Shown here piece after piece: positions 1 to 8,539 of a stretch of DNA of 64,000 nucleotides (positions are counted from its first letter, which is position 1; every line of letters starts with the position of its first letter). The notes beneath the pieces are model-generated. The model saw only the letters and a program-made list of their open reading frames with translations. It was not told the origin of the DNA and did not search any database. The DNA comes from an uncultured Flavobacteriales bacterium (GTDB taxonomy: Bacteria > Bacteroidota > Bacteroidia > Flavobacteriales_D > Parvicellaceae). The stretch covers positions 1-64,000 of the forward strand of contig CAJWDP010000003.1 in NCBI GenBank assembly GCA_913030835.1, written 5' to 3'. A program made the position numbers and the translations under genes.

Positions 1-123
1 CACGATGCCAGTTGCAAAGGCTCAATAAACTACCTAAATTTAGCTAGAGAGGTTCTTCAAAAGAATAGCCTGACCAGAATAGAAGAAAGCGACAAAATCA
101 TTGTAGGGGATAATGAGCTCTAA
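1..123 (+). CDS. parA: ParA/Soj chromosome-partitioning ATPase, C-terminal end only
   Basis: The window opens inside this gene; the last 40 codons are open from base 1 to the TAA at 121-123. The visible tail carries the family's usual ending, with a DA-x-C-x-G-x-x-NY-x-x-LA-x-E pattern about 35 residues before the stop. ParA is a Walker-type ATPase that works with ParB to segregate replicated origins. Its stop overlaps the parB start (ATG at 113) by 11 bases in another frame, which suggests translational coupling. The identification rests on the short tail plus the parB neighbour; the catalytic part lies outside the window. Confidence 0.8.
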   Translation, partial: HDASCKGSINYLNLAREVLQKNSLTRIEESDKIIVGDNEL

Positions 124-1006
124 GAAAAAAGGTTTAGGAAAAGGTCTGAGTGCGTTATTGGAAAGTGCAGAAACAGACATTACACTATCTGCTTTAGACG
201 GGAAAACCAGCGCTAATTCCGGAGTACTCGGCTCTATCGCTCAAGTCGACATCTCCAGTATTGAAACTAATCCGTTTCAACCGAGAACAGAATTTGAAAA
301 AGAAGCCTTAATTGACTTGACCAATTCCATAAAAGTCCACGGAATCATTCAGCCCATCACGTTAAGGAAAATGGGTAGAGGCAATTACCAAATCATTTCG
401 GGCGAAAGAAGATTCAGAGCAGCTCAATTAGCAGGACTTACCCAGGTACCTTGTTACATTCGAGTTGCCGATGATCAAACCATGCTGGAAATGGCCATTG
501 TTGAAAATCTTCAGAGAGAAGACTTAAACGCCATCGAGATTGCATTGAGTTTCAAACGACTCATTGATGAGTGCAATCTAACCCAGGAGCAGCTCAGCGA
601 AAAAGTAGGCAAAAATCGATCGACCGTAACCAACTACCTCCGCCTGCTTAAATTGCCTCTGGCCGTCCAAGTTGCTTTAAGGGAGAATAAAATTTCCATG
701 GGTCACGCACGTGCTCTGCTTTCAATTTCAGACGAAGACAAGCAGCTAGCCGCTTTGGAAACAATTCTAGAGGAGAATTTATCCGTTAGAAAAGTAGAAG
801 AGCTCGTTAAGGAAAAAGTAGCTAAAGATGCATCGAAATCGTCGATAGAATTGACAAAAACCGAAAAACGGGCGGTTGAAAGTCTTGCTAAGCTACTTGA
901 CACAAAAGTATTGGTGACCATGAACAATAGAGGTAAAGGTAAAATCGTTATCGATTTTAAGACTGATGTAGAATTCGGTCGAATCTTGAAATTACTTCAT
1001 GACTAA
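113..1006 (+). CDS. parB: ParB/Spo0J chromosome-partitioning protein
   Basis: This is the DNA-binding CTPase that loads at parS sites and spreads to form the partition complex. The 297-residue length is normal. The N-terminus has the KKKGLGKGLSALL ParA-interaction peptide (residues 4-16). The nucleotide-binding GERRFRA box lies at about 97-103 and the ENLQRE(D)LN box at about 131-139. A helix-turn-helix follows at about 156-180 and a C-terminal dimerisation region ends the protein. The ATG at 113 overlaps the parA stop. The 3' end overlaps the next gene by 8 bases, so parA, parB and the DUF5683 gene look co-transcribed. I saw no parS-like palindrome in the window but did not search exhaustively. 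Confidence 0.95.
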   Translation: MSSKKKGLGKGLSALLESAETDITLSALDGKTSANSGVLGSIAQVDISSIETNPFQPRTEFEKEALIDLTNSIKVHGIIQPITLRKMGRGNYQIISGERRFRAAQLAGLTQVPCYIRVADDQTMLEMAIVENLQREDLNAIEIALSFKRLIDECNLTQEQLSEKVGKNRSTVTNYLRLLKLPLAVQVALRENKISMGHARALLSISDEDKQLAALETILEENLSVRKVEELVKEKVAKDASKSSIELTKTEKRAVESLAKLLDTKVLVTMNNRGKGKIVIDFKTDVEFGRILKLLHD

Positions 1007-1562
1007 GTCTATTCGAATTTATAGCGTTCTACTTCTCGTTTTCAGTTTAAATCTATCACATGCTCAGGATACTGATTCCAGTTCTATCGCTGTTGCGCGT
1101 AAATCGCCACAAAAAGCGGCTTTGTTATCAGCAATAATTCCGGGTGCGGGTCAAATCTACAACCATACGGCAGCTAAAGGAAAACGAAGAATCTGGAAAG
1201 TACCCATTATCTATGCAGGACTTGCCACTTCCGGTTACTTTTTATACGACAATATCACAAACTACAAGAGCCTAAGGGAAGAGTATCTATGGCGGCTGGC
1301 TGATGCGAATAATGCCCCGATAAATTATACCAATTATAGCACAGACAACGTTCGAACCGCCATCGATCAATACAAGAACTGGCGGGATCTATCAATTGTT
1401 TGTATCGCGGGTATTTATATTCTTCAAATCGTAGATGCAAGTGTTGATGCTCATTTGTTCAATCACGACATCTCTCCCAACTTATCCTTGAGGATTACTC
1501 CCAACATTGGATTCAATACGGCAGGTTACTACGGAGTTGGTTTAACACTTTTAAAGAAATAA
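999..1562 (+). CDS. DUF5683 family membrane protein
   Basis: A 187-residue envelope protein. A signal peptide (residues 1-22, ending SHAQ) is followed by a conserved KAALLSAIIPGAGQIYN segment (about 37-53), the hallmark of DUF5683. A hydrophobic stretch follows at about 68-85 (IIYAGLATSGYFLYDN), and a second at about 130-147 (LSIVCIAGIYILQIVDA). The family is common directly after parB in Bacteroidota and its function is unknown. The start overlaps the parB stop by 8 bases, supporting one transcript with parAB. The family assignment is by motif and position; no biochemical role can be inferred. Confidence 0.8.
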   Translation: MTKSIRIYSVLLLVFSLNLSHAQDTDSSSIAVARKSPQKAALLSAIIPGAGQIYNHTAAKGKRRIWKVPIIYAGLATSGYFLYDNITNYKSLREEYLWRLADANNAPINYTNYSTDNVRTAIDQYKNWRDLSIVCIAGIYILQIVDASVDAHLFNHDISPNLSLRITPNIGFNTAGYYGVGLTLLKK

Positions 1563-1589
1563 TTTGGCACCACGGTGCTAGTATTTCTG

Positions 1590-1597
1590 TATTTTTG
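1590..1597 (+). promoter_or_regulatory. Bacteroidota-type -7 box upstream of dapB
   Basis: TATTTTTG matches the Bacteroidota -7 consensus TAnnTTTG exactly. A TTTG at 1563-1566 lies 23 bases upstream and could serve as the -33 element. The dapB ATG is only 11 bases after the box, so the 5' leader would be very short. The assignment is by consensus and position only. Confidence 0.45.
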
Positions 1598-1608
1598 GCG
1601 GATTAGCT

Positions 1609-2322
1609 ATGAAGATTGCACTAATTGGATATGGAAAAATGGGCAAGGCAATAGAACCGATTGCCATCCAGCGAGGACATGAAATTGTATTGCGTTCGGT
1701 CAGCACAGTGGAATTGGATAAAACAACTATTGCAGACGCAGATGTTGCCATTGAATTTACCGAACCTTCTTCAGCTAAGCATCACATTCTCACCTGTTTT
1801 GAAGCGGGAACTCCCGTCGTGGTTGGAACAACCGGATGGTATGGTGATTATGACGAAATTCATAGGAAGCAAAAAGAAACAAATTCTGCACTTCTGGCTT
1901 CAACCAACTTCAGTTTGGGAGTTAACCTTTTTTTTGAAATAAACCACCGGTTGGCTGCGTTAATGAATCAACAAGATCAGTACGACATGGCCATAACGGA
2001 GATACATCACACTGAAAAGCTAGACGCTCCTAGCGGAACAGCCATTAGTATTGCGGAGGGGATCATCGATTCTGTCGACAGAAAAAAAGAATGGACCGAT
2101 TCTCATTCACATGGTTCCCGCCAGATTCAGATCGTGTCTGAAAGAGAAATGAATGTTCCAGGAACACATCGTGTAACCTATGATTCAGCCGTAGATTCCA
2201 TTTCCATCGAGCATGTAGCTCACAACCGAAAAGGATTTGCTTTAGGCTCCGTAATTGCTGCGGAATTTATTCAAGGAAAGTCGGGAATTTATACCATGAA
2301 AGACGTACTTAATTTAAGCTAA
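1609..2322 (+). CDS. dapB: 4-hydroxy-tetrahydrodipicolinate reductase
   Basis: This enzyme reduces the dihydrodipicolinate precursor with NAD(P)H in the lysine/meso-diaminopimelate pathway, supplying peptidoglycan and lysine. The Rossmann motif IGYGKMG is at residues 6-12. The catalytic and substrate-binding block E-I-H-H-x-x-K-x-DAPSGTA is at about 131-145, with the usual His-His-Lys set intact. At 237 residues it is a compact form typical of Bacteroidota. The stop (2320-2322) is directly followed by the lepB ATG at 2323, so the two are probably co-translated. Confidence 0.95.
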   Translation: MKIALIGYGKMGKAIEPIAIQRGHEIVLRSVSTVELDKTTIADADVAIEFTEPSSAKHHILTCFEAGTPVVVGTTGWYGDYDEIHRKQKETNSALLASTNFSLGVNLFFEINHRLAALMNQQDQYDMAITEIHHTEKLDAPSGTAISIAEGIIDSVDRKKEWTDSHSHGSRQIQIVSEREMNVPGTHRVTYDSAVDSISIEHVAHNRKGFALGSVIAAEFIQGKSGIYTMKDVLNLS

Positions 2323-4026
2323 ATGATCGTATTTGATTTACCACATATTCTGCTTTATTTGCTCGTAGTAATTTATTTTGTATCCCTCCCAGGTATCTTT
2401 AAAAAAGCCGGATATGAAAAGCCGATACACGGATATGTTCCGATCTATAATCTGTTGATCTTACTTAAACTCATGAAGAAACCCTGGTGGTGGATCCTAT
2501 TAATGTGCATTCCGGGTGTCAATTTTCTGATGTTACTTATTCTTAACGTAAATGTCAGCTTCAGCTTTGGAAAAAGAAAGTTCACCGATGCAATTATTGC
2601 TATTGTTATTCCTCATTATATTGTCCTATCCGCATCTTTCCAAGAGAAAATGACCTGGACCGGCCCTCTGATCTGGAAAAGCAAAAAGGAAAAGGGGTTA
2701 ATTCGTGAATGGGGCGACGCCTTATTATTTGCGATTGTAGCTGCCGGAATCATCCGAGGTTTCTTCTTTGAAGCTTTTACTATTCCAACAGGGTCTATGG
2801 AAAAGGACCTCCTTATAGGCGACTATCTATTTGTAAACAAGATAGCTTATGGTCCCAAATTACCACAGACACCTTTAGCTGTTCCGTTTTTTCATAACAA
2901 CATTCCCGGCACCTATACAAAATCTTACTTGCACTGGTTCGGAATGGATTATCACAGGCTTCCAGGATATACCGATGTAGAAAGAAACGACATTGTGGTA
3001 TTCAACTATCCGGCCGGTGACACAGCACTATTGGGAAGAAATAAACGTGGAGATGAGCTTCAAGGACACAATTATTATCAGTTTTTGCGAGATGAGGCTT
3101 TCTACCTGTGCAACTGTTCGGCTGAACAATTCGAACAAGATCGCGATAAATATTATGCTCAGGCAAGAGAAAACCTATTGGTGAAAAATACGATGACGCA
3201 CACGTTTTTTGTCGACGATTACAACCGCAGAGTTGCGGATCCTACAAAGTTTGAAGGATGGATAGAACGACCTACTGACAAAAAGGAAAATTACATCAAA
3301 CGCTGTGTAGGAATTCCAGGTGATTCGCTTGAAATTATAAATGGCAAGCTTATCGTTAACGGGGAGGATGCCTATCTAGACGAAAACGCTCAGTACAATT
3401 ACAATGTGATTGCCAATCGTATTTTTGACGACCGCATTAAAACATCTTTGAAAGAAAAATTCGATATCAACCCATCAGAGATCAGCATCAATTATTCCAA
3501 TGGTGCTATGCGAATTCCAATGTCCATGAAAGCGTATGAAGAATTCTCTGAGCTGGGTTATGTGGATAGCATCTGGGTGGACTGGAAACAGAAGGGGTAT
3601 TACAACAACCCTGACGTAATGAAGTACAATTACATGCAGATCTTTCCCAATGACCTCATTACCAAAGACTGGACAGAAGACAATATGGGCCCGTGGTATC
3701 TACCAAAAGCAGGAGACGAAATTGAGCTAAACAAATTCAATGCTATTTTCTACCGAAGAGCCATAGAATCATACGAAAAAAACAAGTACCGAATTGATGG
3801 TGATAATGTGTACATCAATGGTCAGCTGGCCAACACCTACACCTTCAAAATGAACTATTACTGGCTAATGGGAGACAATCGGCATAATTCGCTGGACTCA
3901 AGAATGTGGGGATACGTTCCGGAAGATCACGTCGTTGGAAAGGCCGCTTTCATCTGGTTTTCAAAAGACAACGAAGCCGGTCATGAAGGGGTGAGATGGA
4001 ATCGCATTTTTCAATCAGCCCATTGA
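2323..4026 (+). CDS. lepB: Signal peptidase I, large Bacteroidota form
   Basis: This membrane serine protease removes signal peptides from exported proteins. The N-terminus has two or three hydrophobic segments (about 5-23, 55-80, 88-104), then an anchor helix at about 133-150. The catalytic serine is in IPTGSM (Ser158). The general-base lysine is in YIKRCVGIPGD (Lys326), and the conserved GDNRHNSLDSR box begins near 517. At 567 residues it is much longer than the E. coli enzyme (324). The extra length lies in the N-terminal membrane region, between Ser and Lys, and between Lys and the GDN box. It starts immediately after dapB and overlaps the next start (TGATG at 4024-4028). Confidence 0.93.
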   Translation: MIVFDLPHILLYLLVVIYFVSLPGIFKKAGYEKPIHGYVPIYNLLILLKLMKKPWWWILLMCIPGVNFLMLLILNVNVSFSFGKRKFTDAIIAIVIPHYIVLSASFQEKMTWTGPLIWKSKKEKGLIREWGDALLFAIVAAGIIRGFFFEAFTIPTGSMEKDLLIGDYLFVNKIAYGPKLPQTPLAVPFFHNNIPGTYTKSYLHWFGMDYHRLPGYTDVERNDIVVFNYPAGDTALLGRNKRGDELQGHNYYQFLRDEAFYLCNCSAEQFEQDRDKYYAQARENLLVKNTMTHTFFVDDYNRRVADPTKFEGWIERPTDKKENYIKRCVGIPGDSLEIINGKLIVNGEDAYLDENAQYNYNVIANRIFDDRIKTSLKEKFDINPSEISINYSNGAMRIPMSMKAYEEFSELGYVDSIWVDWKQKGYYNNPDVMKYNYMQIFPNDLITKDWTEDNMGPWYLPKAGDEIELNKFNAIFYRRAIESYEKNKYRIDGDNVYINGQLANTYTFKMNYYWLMGDNRHNSLDSRMWGYVPEDHVVGKAAFIWFSKDNEAGHEGVRWNRIFQSAH

Positions 4027-4625
4027 TGGAAGTAGTTCTTCCCCGAGTTTATTTTGGAAATATTGCTTACTATTCGATCTACAGTAAAGCATCGACGGTG
4101 GTATTTGAACCTCATGAACATTTTATTAAACAGTCGTACAGAAACCGATGTGCTATTGTAGCCGCAAACGCACAGCAGAATTTGATCGTACCTGTTCAGC
4201 GCAAACAAAAAAGAAATGCAATAAAACAGCTTGAAATTGTTTACGCCGAAAGCTGGCAGAGAGTGCATTGGGGCGCCATCGTGTCCAGCTACAAAATGTC
4301 TCCTTATTTCGATCATTACGAACATATTTTTCAACCTTTTTTTAATGGATATAAGCCTGACACCTTATGGGAGCTCAACGAGAAAGGACATCAGATCGTA
4401 AAGGAAATTTTAAATCTGAGTCGCAATGAGTCAACTACAGATTCGTTTCAAAAAAACTACCCGATCGACTACCGCGACAAAATGAAACCGCTAGATCATT
4501 TCCAACTCTCCTTTGAACATGAGAACTACCAGCAGGTTTTCGAAGATCGTCATGGATTTCAGAAAAACATGTCCATTCTTGACCTGATCTTCAATGAAGG
4601 ACCAAACAGTGCAAGTTTCCTATAA
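4026..4625 (+). CDS. WbqC family protein
   Basis: A 199-residue cytosolic protein of the WbqC-like family, which is often found near polysaccharide or envelope genes; its enzymatic role is not established. The N-terminal LPRVYFGNIAYYSIY and the SWQRVHWGAIVSSYKMSPYFDHY block are the conserved parts of the family. An in-frame upstream ATG exists at 3996 inside lepB. I chose the ATG at 4026 because it overlaps the lepB stop as TGATG and gives the normal N-terminus. The gene ends the parA-to-lepB cluster; a 66-base gap follows. Confidence 0.8.
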   Translation: MEVVLPRVYFGNIAYYSIYSKASTVVFEPHEHFIKQSYRNRCAIVAANAQQNLIVPVQRKQKRNAIKQLEIVYAESWQRVHWGAIVSSYKMSPYFDHYEHIFQPFFNGYKPDTLWELNEKGHQIVKEILNLSRNESTTDSFQKNYPIDYRDKMKPLDHFQLSFEHENYQQVFEDRHGFQKNMSILDLIFNEGPNSASFL

Positions 4626-4691
4626 CGAGCAAAGGTAAATTACTATCTTCGTTAATAGAGGAAGGGGCATTCAATTAAGATCAAGAGAAAG

Positions 4692-6329
4692 ATGACCAAT
4701 AAAGAGCTGGAATTCAATAGAAACGATGATAAAATGCGACTTAGGTTGTCCGAGCTTCAGAGAAAGTTGGACAAAATTTATCAAGGAGGCGGCAAAAACA
4801 AAATTGAAAAACACCATGCGAAAGGGAAGTTAACCGCTAGAGAGCGTATCGATGAGCTTCTTGATAAGGACAGCAACAGCATTGAGATCGGAGCATTGGC
4901 AGGCTATGAAATGTACAAAGATCATGGAGGTTGTCCGTCAGGAGGCGTAGTAGTGGTTTTAGGATACATCCATGGCAGACTTGTCATTGTAGTTGCCAAT
5001 GATGCAACGGTAAAAGCCGGAGCCTGGTTTCCAATAACAGGCAAAAAAAACCTGAGAGCGCAGGAAATTGCTATTGAAAACAAAATTCCTATCGTTTATT
5101 TAGTGGATAGCGCGGGAGTATATCTTCCGATGCAAGATGAAATCTTTCCCGACAAAGAAAATTTTGGAAGAATCTTCCGGAACAATGCTGTTATGAGCTC
5201 GATGGGTATTACTCAGGTTGCCGCGGTAATGGGCAGCTGTGTTGCCGGAGGAGCCTATCTACCCATCATGAGCGATGAATCGCTAATCGTCGAGAAAACA
5301 GGAAGTATTTTCCTTGCAGGATCTTACTTGGTAAAAGCAGCGATTGGCGAAGAAATTGACAATGAGACATTGGGTGGTGCGACAACGCATAATGAAATCT
5401 CAGGTGTTACTGACTACCATTGCAAAGATGATCAGGAATGTCTCTCCACAATTAGGGATATTTTTGAGAAATTGGGCCCTAAAGCAAAAGCCGGTTACAA
5501 TCGAGTCACGCCTCTTAAATCCAAATTCAAGGACAGAGACATCTATGGAGTATTTCCTGATGATCGAGCTAAACCCTACAATACAAAAGAAATCATCAAA
5601 CGATTGGTGGATGACTCAAAATTCACTGAATACAAAGCAGGGTATGGGAAAACAATTGTCTGCTGTTATGCCAGAATTGATGGTTGGTCAGTAGGGATTG
5701 TTGCCAATCAAAGAGAGATTGTCAAAACAAAAACCGGAGAAGTTCAATTCGGTGGTGTGATCTATTCCGACTCTGCCGATAAAGCAGCACGATTCATTAT
5801 GAATTGTAACCAAAAGAAGATTCCCCTAGTATTTATTCAAGATGTAACGGGGTTTATGGTTGGTTCCAGGTCAGAACATGGAGGTATAATAAAAGATGGA
5901 GCAAAGATGGTGAATGCCATGAGCAATAGCACAGTTCCCAAATTTACCGTCATTGCAGGTAATTCATATGGCGCAGGAAATTACGCCATGTGCGGCAAGG
6001 CATATGACCCTCGTCTGATTGTTGCCTGGCCCACTGCACAATTGGCCGTAATGGGAGGCGCGCAAGCGGCAAAAGTTCTAGTTCAAATTGAAATGGCTAC
6101 GGCCAAAGCAAAAGGCATCGAGCTGACTGAGCAGGAAGAAGCAGAGCTGTATCAGACAACAAAAATGAAATACGATGAACAGACATCTCCCTATTATTCA
6201 GCCGCCAGACTATGGACGGATGCGATTATTGATCCGGCTGATACCAGGAAAGTAATTTCAATGGGCATAGAGATGGCAGACCATAATGAAGAAATTAAAC
6301 CGTACAATGTTGGAGTGATCCAAACTTAA
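4692..6329 (+). CDS. Acyl-CoA carboxylase, carboxyltransferase (beta) subunit
   Basis: The 545-residue carboxyltransferase subunit of a biotin-dependent acyl-CoA carboxylase, of the propionyl-/methylcrotonyl-CoA class. It transfers CO2 from biotin to an acyl-CoA. The protein has the two crotonase-fold halves: an N-terminal acyl-CoA half with the GKLTARERID entry motif (about 39-48) and SCVAGGAY, and a C-terminal half with QDVTGFMVG and GNSYGAGNYAMCGKAYDPR. The exact substrate cannot be fixed from sequence. No biotin-carboxylase or biotin-carrier subunit is in the window, so its partner must be encoded elsewhere. The downstream HAD-like gene starts only 12 bases after its stop. Confidence 0.88.
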   Translation: MTNKELEFNRNDDKMRLRLSELQRKLDKIYQGGGKNKIEKHHAKGKLTARERIDELLDKDSNSIEIGALAGYEMYKDHGGCPSGGVVVVLGYIHGRLVIVVANDATVKAGAWFPITGKKNLRAQEIAIENKIPIVYLVDSAGVYLPMQDEIFPDKENFGRIFRNNAVMSSMGITQVAAVMGSCVAGGAYLPIMSDESLIVEKTGSIFLAGSYLVKAAIGEEIDNETLGGATTHNEISGVTDYHCKDDQECLSTIRDIFEKLGPKAKAGYNRVTPLKSKFKDRDIYGVFPDDRAKPYNTKEIIKRLVDDSKFTEYKAGYGKTIVCCYARIDGWSVGIVANQREIVKTKTGEVQFGGVIYSDSADKAARFIMNCNQKKIPLVFIQDVTGFMVGSRSEHGGIIKDGAKMVNAMSNSTVPKFTVIAGNSYGAGNYAMCGKAYDPRLIVAWPTAQLAVMGGAQAAKVLVQIEMATAKAKGIELTEQEEAELYQTTKMKYDEQTSPYYSAARLWTDAIIDPADTRKVISMGIEMADHNEEIKPYNVGVIQT

Positions 6330-6341
6330 AATTAGCGCACT

Positions 6342-6803
6342 ATGTCAGAAGAATCAGATAAATCGTCAAGTAAAGAAGACCAAAAACACGGACTCAAAGA
6401 GTTAACGGACGAAAAAGGAAATAAGCTAAGTCCCCTCTTACCCGATGACGTGAAGAATTATTTAATCGACATTGATGGAACCATTACAGATGACGTTCCT
6501 AATGAAGAACCTGAACGGATGGCCACTTGCGAACCATTCGAGGATGCACTGGAAACACTGAACAGATGGTACGATGAAGGTCACATCATCACCTTTTTCA
6601 CCTCCAGAACTGAAGATCACAGAGAAGTAACGACAGAGTGGCTGGATAAACATGGATTCAAGTATCACGGTATTCTGATGGGAAAACCACGGGGAGGTAA
6701 TTATCATTGGATTGACAACCATTTGGTGCGCGCTACGCGCTATAAAGGCAAATTTACTTCGCTAGTTAAGAAAACAGAGGAAATTGAAGTTTTTAAAGAA
6801 TAA
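6342..6803 (+). CDS. HAD-superfamily hydrolase-like protein
   Basis: A 153-residue protein. After a charged, probably disordered N-terminus (about 1-37) comes the HAD motif I, DIDGTITD (about 44-51), which holds the nucleophile Asp and the Asp+2. A motif II-like FFTSRT follows at about 86-91. Lys and acidic residues later on (GKPRGGNYHWIDNH) fit motifs III/IV. The whole resembles small cap-less HAD phosphatases. The substrate is unknown. It lies 12 bases after the carboxylase gene and is probably co-transcribed, which may only reflect convenience. Confidence 0.7.
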   Translation: MSEESDKSSSKEDQKHGLKELTDEKGNKLSPLLPDDVKNYLIDIDGTITDDVPNEEPERMATCEPFEDALETLNRWYDEGHIITFFTSRTEDHREVTTEWLDKHGFKYHGILMGKPRGGNYHWIDNHLVRATRYKGKFTSLVKKTEEIEVFKE

Positions 6804-6867
6804 TATCATTTTAAGGAACAAAATCAGGATGATTTTCGTTTACCTTAACTTTAATAAGGAAAGGACT

Positions 6868-7725
6868 ATGAAAAAATTGAGATTTGTGCTGCCTTGTGTT
6901 TTGATTGTTGCTTTCTATTCCTGTGGTGGAGTGGAAGAACCAACAAATACAGTGCATTTGGATCAAACACAACTTCCAAACCCGACAATCATTGAAGAAA
7001 GCAGTGATTTTGCTTTTGCTCCCCCGTCACCACTGGAAATTGCAGGATTTTTCAAGCAGGCAGGATTAGTGTATGATCCTTCTAAATTGAATCCGGCTTC
7101 GAATAAAGACAATTACAATACAAAACTTAAAAAGTCCTTGAATTTTGGGGTGTATGCCACGGATTTGGCAACGTGTGTTGTCAACAACCAAATTGCAGAT
7201 GCTCAGGGCTATCTAGAAGCAATTCAGCATCTTTCGGATGAAATTGGCATGCAAAACATTTTTGAGCAGGAAACAATAGAAAAATTCAAACGAAATATTG
7301 GAAATTCGGATTCCATTGAGGATATCCTAACCAATATACAGATGAGCACAGTGGAATACATTGAACTTAACGGTAAGGATGATCTAGAAGTAATTTATTT
7401 TGCAGGAGCCTGGATAGAGGGCATGTATTTGGGAACACTGACCTTAACGGAACAAGATTCGAAAAACATCGTACAACAGTTGGCAAGTCAGATCGAGTTT
7501 GGAAACAGAATCGCAAAAGGCCTTCAATCTGTTGAAGATCAAGATCCTGAAATTAAATTCGTCAGACAAAACATAGACGAAATTGTGGAGTTTTACAAAA
7601 ATTGTGAAAGCATCAAAGGATTGTCCGAAGATGACAAAGATTTGGGTAGAATCGAAATGACTGATGAGGAATTAAACTCGATTTCCAAGCTGATTGTTGA
7701 ACTAAGAACAGATATGATCAATTGA
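6868..7725 (+). CDS. Unrecognised lipoprotein
   Basis: A 285-residue predicted lipoprotein that I do not recognise by family. The chosen ATG at 6868 gives MKKLRFVLPCVLIVAFYSC, a classic lipoprotein signal with the modified cysteine at residue 19. An AAGGA sequence lies just upstream. An in-frame ATG at 6784 would add 28 residues and overlap the previous gene, so I rejected it. The mature part is rich in helices, with SPLEIAGFFKQAGLVYDPSKLNPA near the start and no catalytic motif that I can name. It is followed after one base by the next gene, so the two likely function as a pair. Confidence 0.7.
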   Translation: MKKLRFVLPCVLIVAFYSCGGVEEPTNTVHLDQTQLPNPTIIEESSDFAFAPPSPLEIAGFFKQAGLVYDPSKLNPASNKDNYNTKLKKSLNFGVYATDLATCVVNNQIADAQGYLEAIQHLSDEIGMQNIFEQETIEKFKRNIGNSDSIEDILTNIQMSTVEYIELNGKDDLEVIYFAGAWIEGMYLGTLTLTEQDSKNIVQQLASQIEFGNRIAKGLQSVEDQDPEIKFVRQNIDEIVEFYKNCESIKGLSEDDKDLGRIEMTDEELNSISKLIVELRTDMIN

Positions 7726-7726
7726 T

Positions 7727-8371
7727 ATGGTAAGAATTAATGTTCAATTTAAACTGTTAGCCTATGTTCTCTTAATGGGAGCACTAGTAGCTTTTGTGCC
7801 TGATCAAAAGGGAGACAAGAAAAAGAAATCTTCAAAATCAGGACTGGATGAAGCGGCTGAGTTCAAAGCTCAGGTAGCCGGCTATAGAAAGGATTGCAAA
7901 GCTGCACTTAAGCCATATCGCTACTCTTTCGGGAGAACGACCTATTTCAACTACAAATCCTACAATACATTGAAGGAAGTGGAAGTTGCATTAATTTTAA
8001 ATTCCAGCTATAAATTTACGTTTAATGCCGAAGGCGTGACCGTAGACCCTATTCAAGTGAAGGTATACAACAAACCTTCGAATTACAACAAGAGAATTTT
8101 ACTGTTTGAAAAGAACTCGGTTAGTGGTGGATCTTTTGAATTCACATCGGAGCAACTGGTAGAAAAAATGAAAGAGAATTACCGGGAAAAAGGACTAAGC
8201 GACTACGAACTGGAAAAAATTCTATTGTCAAAAGTATACATCGACTACATCATTCCTGCAATCGACGAAGAATTTGAAGAGGATGAATCTACAGGGAGAA
8301 GAAAAGTAATCGTTAAAAGAGGTGCAATCGTATTTGCCTCAGGTTATGAGAACCTAGCAATGGACGATTGA
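7727..8371 (+). CDS. Unrecognised exported protein
   Basis: A 214-residue protein with a hydrophobic N-terminal segment (about 7-23) followed by a lysine-rich stretch; it is probably exported or membrane-anchored. The centre alternates hydrophobic and polar residues (VEVALILNSSYKFTF) as in a beta-rich domain. The C-terminal third is acidic, then basic. No cysteine follows the signal, so it is not an obvious lipoprotein. It starts one base after the lipoprotein gene and must share its transcript. I cannot assign a function. Confidence 0.6.
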   Translation: MVRINVQFKLLAYVLLMGALVAFVPDQKGDKKKKSSKSGLDEAAEFKAQVAGYRKDCKAALKPYRYSFGRTTYFNYKSYNTLKEVEVALILNSSYKFTFNAEGVTVDPIQVKVYNKPSNYNKRILLFEKNSVSGGSFEFTSEQLVEKMKENYREKGLSDYELEKILLSKVYIDYIIPAIDEEFEEDESTGRRKVIVKRGAIVFASGYENLAMDD

Positions 8372-8539
8372 TCAGCTAGTACTCTTTCTTTTTATTTGCC
8401 TTTATCCCATCGAAATCATACAATTGCTGATTCGTTCTTCGATACCCCAGTGTTTGTCTTATAGGTCCACTTAGTTCAAAAATTATAGGCGAGCAATAAA
8501 TCCTTTAGCTTATCTTTAGCACCTCAAAATTGGTTGCAA

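Noticed and set aside
8372-8539. Possible T-box or other riboswitch ahead of thrS.
   Set aside because: No long stem with a following antiterminator and no T-box sequence is visible; T-boxes are not expected in this phylum.
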